Assembly: GCA_937923585.1 (NCBI GenBank)
Contig: CALDSM010000061.1
Location: 1 to 5,123 of the forward strand
Length of the DNA: 5,123 bases
Direction: 5' to 3'
Source of the DNA: an uncultured bacterium
GTDB taxonomy: Bacteria > Hydrogenedentota > Hydrogenedentia > Hydrogenedentales > CAITNO01
Shown in pieces: positions 1 to 4,210 of the stretch (position 1 is its first letter; each line of letters opens with the position of its first letter). A program made the position numbers and the translations under genes. The notes beneath the pieces were generated by a model that did not search any database, was not told the origin of the DNA, and saw only the letters and a list, made by a program, of their open reading frames with translations.

Positions 1-629
1 TTTACCGCGCCCAGCATCGCGGCGTGCGGGCTTGCCGGGTCTCCGTCCGTGTCGGGCCCGATCCAGCCGTAGTCCGTCTCCGGGCAGTCCGGCACCGCCC
101 CGACCAGCACAATCCGGTCCGGGTGCAGGTCGGCAAGATCCGCCGCGCGGCCCGCCAACTGGCAGAAGGCCTTCTCCGGATGCACAAAGTGGTCCGCCGG
201 AAACAGAAGCAGTGTCGCCTCGGGATCGTTCAGCAGCACATGGGTGGCGGTCAGAAACACCCCCGCCGCCGTACCCGCGTCGCGCGGCTGCTCTATCAGC
301 CGGCCCGGCAGGCGTCTGCGCAGCGCCGCCGCCAGGTGTTTCTGGTGCCCCTGCCCGATGATGGTCACCACGTTCTTCGGACTGACGACCGAACACGCCC
401 GATCAATCGTGTGCTGGATCATGGAACGCCCCCCCACGAAAGTGCAGTACTGCTTGGGCCGGTCCACGCCCAGCCATTCCGTGATCAGCGGCTGCATCCG
501 CCTGCCCGACCCGCCCGAGAGGACGACCGCCCAACGTCGCCGCCAACCCGTGGCCATGTTGTTCTTGTCCGGAAAGGGTAAAGGCACGCCACTGGCGTCC
601 GATGCGGGAGTACCGTTTGTCCTAATCAT
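1..629 (-). CDS. Sugar nucleotidyltransferase, mannose-1-phosphate guanylyltransferase type (N-terminal part)
   Basis: The frame is open from the start at 629 to the left window edge, giving 209 complete codons; the C-terminus lies outside. This family transfers a nucleotide from NTP (usually GTP) to a sugar 1-phosphate, making GDP-mannose or a similar activated sugar in the cytoplasm for surface polysaccharides. Visible motifs are the nucleotide-binding loop VVLSGGSGRRMQP (residues 35-47), RPKQ (57-60), EQPRDAGTAAG (113-123), the metal-binding FPADH (143-147, Asp146) and PETDYGWIGP (183-192). The start at 629 is chosen because AAGGAG (639-644) lies 9 nt upstream. The alternative ATG at 557 has only a weak site and would remove a poorly conserved 24-residue leader. 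Full-length relatives are about 300-360 residues. The start overlaps the end of the upstream HATPase-like gene by 8 bp, which implies one operon with coupled translation. The family is sure; the sugar and nucleotide are inferred. Confidence 0.92.
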   Translation of the reverse strand, partial: MIRTNGTPASDASGVPLPFPDKNNMATGWRRRWAVVLSGGSGRRMQPLITEWLGVDRPKQYCTFVGGRSMIQHTIDRACSVVSPKNVVTIIGQGHQKHLAAALRRRLPGRLIEQPRDAGTAAGVFLTATHVLLNDPEATLLLFPADHFVHPEKAFCQLAGRAADLADLHPDRIVLVGAVPDCPETDYGWIGPDTDGDPASPHAAMLGAV

Positions 630-1143
630 GAATTCCGTCTCCTTCATGACCGTTTCGTCCGCTGACGGCTGCTGTGCTTCGCTCGAATATTGTCACCCGT
701 CCCCGTGCTGTCGGCTGCGCATCGGCCACTGTCCCCGGCGCGGCGACCACCTTCGTCATTCGTCCGTCCCGCGCGTTGAGATGCGCGTCCCGGAAGACTC
801 GGCGAATCCCGGTCCCGATGCACTGACGGATTCTCTCGGGCGTGTTTTGTGCGGCGGCATGGCCGCACCGGGAACCATGGGCATCCTCCTCCACGGTGAT
901 CATGAAGTGCCCCCCGGAAATGCGCTCGACCCGGCAGCGCATTTCAGCAGACACGTCCCGGGGCTCCCGCATGGCAACGGCATTTAACAGCACTTCTCCC
1001 AGTTCCGCCGAAAGCCGGTCCGCATTGTCAACGCCCCATTGGGATGCCAGGTCCCTGAACCAGTGAACCGCCGGAGGGATGACGAACACGTCAGGGTCAA
1101 GCGTGAAAGAGATGTAATGCCTGTCCCGGACGATAGTGAGCAT
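622..1143 (-). CDS. RsbW-like HATPase_c domain protein (anti-sigma/serine-threonine kinase fold, degenerate)
   Basis: The product is 173 residues. Its layout resembles the small HATPase_c_2 proteins (RsbW/SpoIIAB-like anti-sigma kinases): an N-terminal strand pair and helix (1-35, with PPAVHWFRDLA), an N-box helix ELGEVLLNAVAM (47-58, with Glu50 and Asn54 in the ExxxN arrangement), a strand with a G1-like box ITVEEDAHG (82-90, Asp87 and Gly90), a G2-like GTGIRRVFRDA (110-120) and a closing strand ARGRVTIFER (146-155). The glycine-rich lid is poor: HG replaces the usual GxG. It may therefore bind ATP weakly or act only as a protein-binding module. The start at 1143 is preceded by AAAGAGG with a 6-nt spacer; the frame extends to a TTG at 1251 without ribosome binding site support. 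It overlaps the downstream nucleotidyltransferase by 8 bp. I infer a regulatory role, possibly in partner switching, but no sigma factor or anti-anti-sigma gene is in view. The fold is likely; the function is unproven. Confidence 0.72.
   Translation of the reverse strand: MLTIVRDRHYISFTLDPDVFVIPPAVHWFRDLASQWGVDNADRLSAELGEVLLNAVAMREPRDVSAEMRCRVERISGGHFMITVEEDAHGSRCGHAAAQNTPERIRQCIGTGIRRVFRDAHLNARDGRMTKVVAAPGTVADAQPTARGRVTIFERSTAAVSGRNGHEGDGIHD
639..644 (-). promoter_or_regulatory. Shine-Dalgarno site of the nucleotidyltransferase
   Basis: On the minus strand GAAGGAGACGGAATTC runs directly into the ATG at 629. AAGGAG is a strong match to the anti-Shine-Dalgarno sequence and sits 9 nt from the start codon. 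It lies inside the last codons of the upstream gene, as expected for an operon, and decides the start against the ATGs at 647 and 557. Confidence 0.75.
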
Positions 1144-1156
1144 GGCGTGCCTCTTT

Positions 1157-1189
1157 CTATTGATGTCGCGAGGTAATAGCAAAGCCCAT
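1157..1189 (-). CDS. Candidate 10-residue leader peptide (MGFAITSRHQ)
   Basis: On the minus strand a perfect AGGAGG (1195-1200) lies 5 nt upstream of an ATG that opens a 10-codon frame ending in TAG at 1157-1159. The stop is 13 nt before the ATG at 1143, and the Shine-Dalgarno-like AAAGAGG of the HATPase-like gene begins right after it. This ribosome site is stronger than that of the main gene, so ribosomes ending the leader could reinitiate at 1143. The frame differs from that of the main gene, so it is not an alternative start. The peptide has no run of one amino acid that would suggest classical attenuation. It could also be a chance ORF. Confidence 0.35.
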   Translation of the reverse strand: MGFAITSRHQ

Positions 1190-1194
1190 GCCAC

Positions 1195-1200
1195 CCTCCT
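1195..1200 (-). promoter_or_regulatory. Perfect Shine-Dalgarno site AGGAGG of the candidate leader ORF
   Basis: AGGAGG followed by GTGGC and ATG on the minus strand is a near-ideal ribosome binding site. It cannot serve the HATPase-like start at 1143, which is about 50 nt further downstream. It is the main reason for calling the leader ORF. Confidence 0.45.
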
Positions 1201-1203
1201 GAC

Positions 1204-1222
1204 CACCGTCGAAAAGACGGTG
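1204..1222 (-). repeat. Perfect 7-bp inverted repeat in the leader of the HATPase-like operon
   Basis: CACCGTC (1204-1210) and GACGGTG (1216-1222) are exact reverse complements around a 5-nt loop. Read on the minus strand the stem ends 3 nt before the AGGAGG site, so in the operon transcript it would form just upstream of the leader ribosome site and could gate it, or be an operator. Read on the plus strand the stem is followed by TTTT (1223-1226), a weak intrinsic terminator shape, but no plus-strand gene precedes it. The structure is seen; the role is inferred. Confidence 0.45.
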
Positions 1223-1332
1223 TTTTCGCAGCATGCAGCGGATTTCAACAATCCTGGAAGAGGTGCAAGGGATGTGAAGCCTTCGACACCCGTTGGACTG
1301 AACCGCGGAAAATGGGACGGATGAAAGGGTTT

Positions 1333-1355
1333 CCTGCCGCGGCGAAGCGCGCAGG
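1333..1355. repeat. Bulged GC-rich inverted repeat with GCGAAGC
   Basis: CCTG (1333-1336), a bulged C, and CGCG (1338-1341) can pair with CGCG (1348-1351) and CAGG (1352-1355) around GCGAAG, giving 8 bp with one bulge. The motif GCGAAGC spans 1342-1348. It lies in the middle of the divergent intergenic region. In high-GC DNA such a hairpin can arise by chance, and I cannot assign a role. Confidence 0.3.
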
Positions 1356-1522
1356 TGTGCAGTAATTCACATGGGTTCCAAAAAGGGAAAGCCGAAAAGC
1401 CAAGTTATCCCAGCCGTTGTCACTTCTTTTGTCTCCCCTGCCGTGCCTTGCCCCGGGACATGGACGGGCCTGCCGCGCCGTGGCCTGAAAGGCGCAGGCG
1501 AAACCCATTTTCCCGTTCGATC

Positions 1523-1531
1523 TGCTATGCT
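1523..1531 (+). promoter_or_regulatory. Extended -10 promoter candidate for the isomerase gene
   Basis: TGCTATGCT contains TATGCT (1526-1531) preceded by TG one base upstream, the extended -10 arrangement of sigma70-type promoters. No good -35 hexamer lies 16-18 nt upstream, which extended -10 promoters can tolerate. Transcription would begin near 1538, giving a leader of about 70 nt. The match is modest and unverified in this lineage. Confidence 0.35.
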
Positions 1532-1536
1532 TTTCC

Positions 1537-1554
1537 CCGAGGGCGAAGCCCCGG
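1537..1554 (+). repeat. Hairpin at the predicted 5' end of the isomerase transcript
   Basis: CCG (1537-1539), a bulged A, and GGGC (1541-1544) pair with GCCC (1548-1551) and CGG (1552-1554) around a GAA triloop. If the -10 call is right, this stem sits almost exactly at the mRNA 5' end, a position where hairpins often protect against decay. It is too far from the start codon (over 50 nt) to hide the ribosome site and has no T-tract, so it is not a terminator. Confidence 0.35.
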
Positions 1555-1595
1555 CGTTTCGCAAAGAATTGAAGCATTGGACCAACCCAACCCGC

Positions 1596-1602
1596 GGAGG
1601 AG
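1596..1602 (+). promoter_or_regulatory. Shine-Dalgarno site of the isomerase gene
   Basis: GGAGGAG followed by AGCATC puts a strong ribosome site 6 nt before the ATG at 1609, which fixes this start. Confidence 0.75.
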
Positions 1603-1608
1603 AGCATC

Positions 1609-2463
1609 ATGATCGAACTGGGCATGCACACCGACAACTGGCGGCCGCTCAGCGGCAGTTTCAGGCAGGCTGCGGAGACGGCCGTCAAGTACGGGCTGAA
1701 GCACCTCGAATTCGCCGCCATCCACGGCCAGTACTTTATCCAGGCCATGGGCTACGAGCCCGGCATCTCGCTTCAGTCCAACCCCCGCGCACTCAAGCGT
1801 TACTGTGACAGCAAGGGCCTGGTCATCTCCCAGATTGACGGCTCCTATCCCTTCATGGGCCCCGAAGGCTCCGCCTTCGGCGTGCAGTACGTCCAGCAGT
1901 CCATCCGCTTCGCCGCGGAACTGGACTGTCACATGGTGGACACCGTGGACGGGGCTTCGGAAATTGAGGGCTACACCCGAGAGGAGGTCTTCCGCATCAC
2001 CTGCGACAACTACCGCCAGGTGCTTTCCTGGGCCGAGGACTACCAGGTTATCATCAACGTTGAGCCCCACGGGCCCTATACCAATGACCCCGACTTCATG
2101 CAGCGCCTGTTCAAACACTTCGACTCCGAATGGCTCCGCTGCAACTTCGACACCGGCAACAGCTTCATCGCCAGCCATGACCCGCTCGAATACCTCAAGA
2201 TCCTGCGGCCCTGGGTTTCCCACTGCCATATAAAAGACGTCAGCGCCGGCCTAGCCGCCGCCGTCCGCGGTGAAGAGACTGGCATCGCATGCAGCGAGGT
2301 TCCCATCGGCGGCGGCGTCAACGCGGACAACATCCGCAACTGCCTCAGCTTCCTCCAGGAAACCGGCTGGGACGGCGTGGTATCCCTCGAATGCTACGGC
2401 GCCGACGACAACATCCGCCAAAGCGTCGAGTTCCTGCGCGGCATTGTGGGCACTGCCGGGTGA
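1609..2463 (+). CDS. Sugar phosphate isomerase/epimerase-like TIM-barrel protein
   Basis: This is a 284-residue, complete, probably cytoplasmic protein of the xylose-isomerase-like (AP endonuclease 2) TIM-barrel family, which isomerises or epimerises sugars and sugar-like polyols using a divalent metal. It begins at the first barrel strand (MIELGMHTDNW) with no signal peptide. Candidate metal ligands occur in the expected order: Glu152 in NVEPHG (150-155), Asp181 in NFDTGN (179-184), His207 in HCHIKDVS (205-212) and Glu261 in SLECYG (259-264). After HIKDVS a loop GEETGIACSEVPIGGGVN (221-238) resembles a subfamily common in Planctomycetes-like and related genomes. Length is normal for the family. 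The upstream region has a strong ribosome site and a possible extended -10 promoter; it appears to be a single-gene unit, convergent with the fucosidase. The substrate cannot be read from the sequence, since members span hydroxypyruvate, inositol, xylose, tagatose and ketosugar derivatives. The family is sure; the reaction is open. Confidence 0.93.
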   Translation: MIELGMHTDNWRPLSGSFRQAAETAVKYGLKHLEFAAIHGQYFIQAMGYEPGISLQSNPRALKRYCDSKGLVISQIDGSYPFMGPEGSAFGVQYVQQSIRFAAELDCHMVDTVDGASEIEGYTREEVFRITCDNYRQVLSWAEDYQVIINVEPHGPYTNDPDFMQRLFKHFDSEWLRCNFDTGNSFIASHDPLEYLKILRPWVSHCHIKDVSAGLAAAVRGEETGIACSEVPIGGGVNADNIRNCLSFLQETGWDGVVSLECYGADDNIRQSVEFLRGIVGTAG

Positions 2464-2564
2464 GGAACCCGGCCCAGTAACGGCCCGGACATGCTACCCG
2501 CTTCAGTTCTCCGCGGATGGCGGGCGATGCGGAAGGAGTCCCCAACCGGCGGCTGTCCTTCGGC
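2464..2564. other. Convergent intergenic gap without a clear terminator
   Basis: The isomerase and fucosidase genes end 101 bp apart, facing each other. A 6-bp inverted repeat, GAAGGA (2532-2537) and TCCTTC (2556-2561), spans an 18-nt loop, but no T-tract follows on either strand. Termination is probably Rho-dependent or uses a signal I cannot recognise. Confidence 0.4.
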
Positions 2565-4022
2565 TCATTTGGCCTCAAGATGCAGCGCGAACTCGCTGAT
2601 GGCCGGACACGCCGCCGCCTTGGCGATGCGCAGGCGTACCTTGTCCGTGCTCACATCGTCACCGCGCCACAGTCGGCGGCTGCCGATGCCCGTTCCCTTG
2701 GCGAATTCCTTCCATGCGACGCCGTCCCACTGGTCGAGCGCCCAGTCGTCCACGCGCAGGCCCAGCGGCAGACATTCGCGCAGACTGACGACGTTGAAAG
2801 TCGCCTTCTTGCCCAATTCCAAGACGAGTTCCGGCGTCAATTGTGCATCGTCGCTGCACCAGTAGGTGTTGCGGTCGCCGTCATTGACGCGTGCCGCAGC
2901 GTATTGGGCGTCGTTGCCGCGAATGTTGCTGGCTTCGGCCTTGGCGTCCTTCGCAAGGTCGGTGCCGAAGGTTGCTTCCAGGCGACCTCCAAACTCCTTG
3001 AGCGAGGCAAGGTCAATCCCGTGGATCTGACCGGTGCGGTCCGGCGGCAGGTTGAGAATGAGGTTCGCGCCGCGCCCGACGGACTCAAAATAGATCTTCA
3101 TGAGGTTGTCGGGCGTGCGGACCTTCTTGTCCTCCTTGGCGTGATAGAACCACCCCGGCCGGATGGAAACGTCCACCTCGGCGGGCATCCAGAATTCCCC
3201 GTTGCGCGTGCCGTTTTCCCCCTCCTGATAGACCGTCTGTCCGGGCGCCGGTTCCTTGCCGTCCTTCCCATGGGGCGTGTAGGTGGCCCAGCAGGGGTCG
3301 CCCGCATAGCTGCTCTCGTTGCCGATCCAGCGCACATCGCCGATGTCGCCAAACATCACCGCGCCGGGTTGAAGTTCGCGCACGATTTTCCGGGTCTCCT
3401 CCCAGCCGTAATAGGTGGAACCGTCAATCTGGCGCTTTTCCCGCGCGCCGCCGTAGTAGCCGTCGCCGCCGTTCGCCCCGTCAAACCAAACCTCGAAGAC
3501 GGGACCGTAATTCGTGAGCAGTTCGCGAAGCTGGTTGCGGTAGTAGTCCACGTATTCGGGGAATCCGTAACGGGGATGGTTGCGGTCCCACGGCGAGAGA
3601 TACACGCCGAACTGGAGGCCGTGCTTCCGGCAGGCATCGGAGATCTCGCGCACCACGTCGCCCTTGCCGTCGCGCCAGGGACTCTTCTCGACGGAATGGT
3701 CCGTGTGTTTCGAGGGCCACAGGCAGAACCCATCGTGGTGTTTGCAGGTCAGCACCAACCCCTTCATGCCGGCGGCCTTCGCGGCCCCGACAATCTGGTC
3801 GGCGTTGAAGTCCGTCGGGTTGAACACCGACGGCGACTCGTCGCCGTAGCCCCATTCCTTGTCGGTGAAGGTGTTGGTGGTGAAATGGATGAACCCGTAG
3901 AACTCCGTTTCATGCCATTTCAAATGCCGTTCGCAGGGGACCACGCCGTACGGTGCCGGCGGCTCGGCGGTTGCGGCGAAAAGGGGAGTCAGCGTCAGCA
4001 GGCCCGCCATCGCAATGATCAT
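2565..4022 (-). CDS. Secreted GH29 alpha-L-fucosidase with C-terminal F5/8 type C-like domain
   Basis: This 485-residue glycoside hydrolase family 29 enzyme removes L-fucose from glycan ends with retention of configuration. The signal peptide is about residues 1-19, hydrophobic and ending ATA before EPPAP, so the enzyme is likely periplasmic or secreted. GH29 landmarks are HFTTNTF (46-52), KHHDGFCLW (94-102), WFDGANG (179-185, Asp181 as predicted nucleophile), PAEVDVSIRPGWFYH (280-294) and NLPPDRTG (324-331). Residues about 359-484 look like an F5/8 type C (CBM32-like) sandwich (AARVNDGDRNTYWCS, then WDGVAWKEF), as in GH29 enzymes acting on branched fucose. The start at 4022 has AAAGGA 9 nt upstream. 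ATG 4031 and GTG 4040 are in-frame alternatives; GTG 4040 would add a basic residue (MKGMT) that signal peptides usually carry; TTG 4061 is less likely. It has its own promoter candidate 85 nt upstream. The acid/base residue and linkage preference are not assigned. Confidence 0.94.
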   Translation of the reverse strand: MIIAMAGLLTLTPLFAATAEPPAPYGVVPCERHLKWHETEFYGFIHFTTNTFTDKEWGYGDESPSVFNPTDFNADQIVGAAKAAGMKGLVLTCKHHDGFCLWPSKHTDHSVEKSPWRDGKGDVVREISDACRKHGLQFGVYLSPWDRNHPRYGFPEYVDYYRNQLRELLTNYGPVFEVWFDGANGGDGYYGGAREKRQIDGSTYYGWEETRKIVRELQPGAVMFGDIGDVRWIGNESSYAGDPCWATYTPHGKDGKEPAPGQTVYQEGENGTRNGEFWMPAEVDVSIRPGWFYHAKEDKKVRTPDNLMKIYFESVGRGANLILNLPPDRTGQIHGIDLASLKEFGGRLEATFGTDLAKDAKAEASNIRGNDAQYAAARVNDGDRNTYWCSDDAQLTPELVLELGKKATFNVVSLRECLPLGLRVDDWALDQWDGVAWKEFAKGTGIGSRRLWRGDDVSTDKVRLRIAKAAACPAISEFALHLEAK

Positions 4023-4068
4023 CGCAGTCATTCCTTTCACATTTCCGGGGCGCACGGCCAAGTGGAAT

Positions 4069-4091
4069 CCGGTTCACCGGCACACGGTGCC
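4069..4091 (-). repeat. Cluster of overlapping inverted repeats in the fucosidase 5' leader
   Basis: Three short inverted repeats overlap: CCGGT/ACCGG (4069-4080, 2-nt centre), CACCG/CGGTG (4075-4089, 5-nt loop) and GGCAC/GTGCC (4079-4091, 3-nt loop). They share bases, so they cannot all form at once. They lie just downstream of the predicted transcription start, where an operator or a switching leader would sit. Each stem is only 5 bp, so chance is possible. Confidence 0.3.
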
Positions 4092-4106
4092 TGGATTGAA
4101 AGAACC

Positions 4107-4135
4107 ATTATCGGTGAGCGGAATGACCATTACAA
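4107..4135 (-). promoter_or_regulatory. Sigma70-like promoter of the fucosidase gene
   Basis: On the minus strand TTGTAA (4130-4135) and GATAAT (4107-4112) are separated by exactly 17 nt. They match the consensus hexamers at 4 of 6 and 5 of 6 positions. Transcription would start near 4100, about 78 nt before the start codon. It lies between the stop of the repeat protein at 4211 and the fucosidase, so the fucosidase can be expressed separately from its upstream neighbour. Confidence 0.5.
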
Positions 4136-4210
4136 GACGGCATGGCAGCAAAGCGACAGCACACAGGAAATCACCCCGCGAGTGCGCTCCCACGTTCTTC
4201 CTGCCGCCGC

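Larger units (their letters stand above)
1144..1608. other. Divergent intergenic region
   Basis: This 465-bp stretch separates the left-facing operon from the right-facing isomerase gene and must hold promoters for both. Besides the leader ORF, hairpins and -10 candidate listed separately, I find no convincing gene. Frames crossing it either run antisense into the isomerase gene or have no ribosome site or recognisable motif. I could not find a convincing -35/-10 pair for the minus-strand operon. Confidence 0.6.

Noticed and set aside
24..987. Overlapping plus-strand frames of 185 and 247 codons at the left end
   Set aside because: They oppose the nucleotidyltransferase and HATPase-like genes, which have clear motifs, ribosome sites and an operon overlap.
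1144..1251. In-frame N-terminal extension of the HATPase-like protein to a TTG at 1251
   Set aside because: The extension needs a TTG start without a ribosome site and runs through the hairpin and leader ORF. The ATG at 1143 has AAAGAGG at good spacing and begins at the first expected strand.
1245..1748. 167-codon minus-strand frame crossing the divergent intergenic region
   Set aside because: It begins inside the isomerase gene on the opposite strand, has no ribosome site or recognisable domain, and would cross both promoter regions.
1525..2229. 234-codon open frame on the minus strand
   Set aside because: It is antisense to the isomerase gene, with low-complexity Val/Ala/Gly/Glu composition and no motif. 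The sense strand carries clear family motifs.
2532..2561. Possible bidirectional terminator between the convergent genes
   Set aside because: The stem is only 6 bp with an 18-nt loop and no T-tract on either side.
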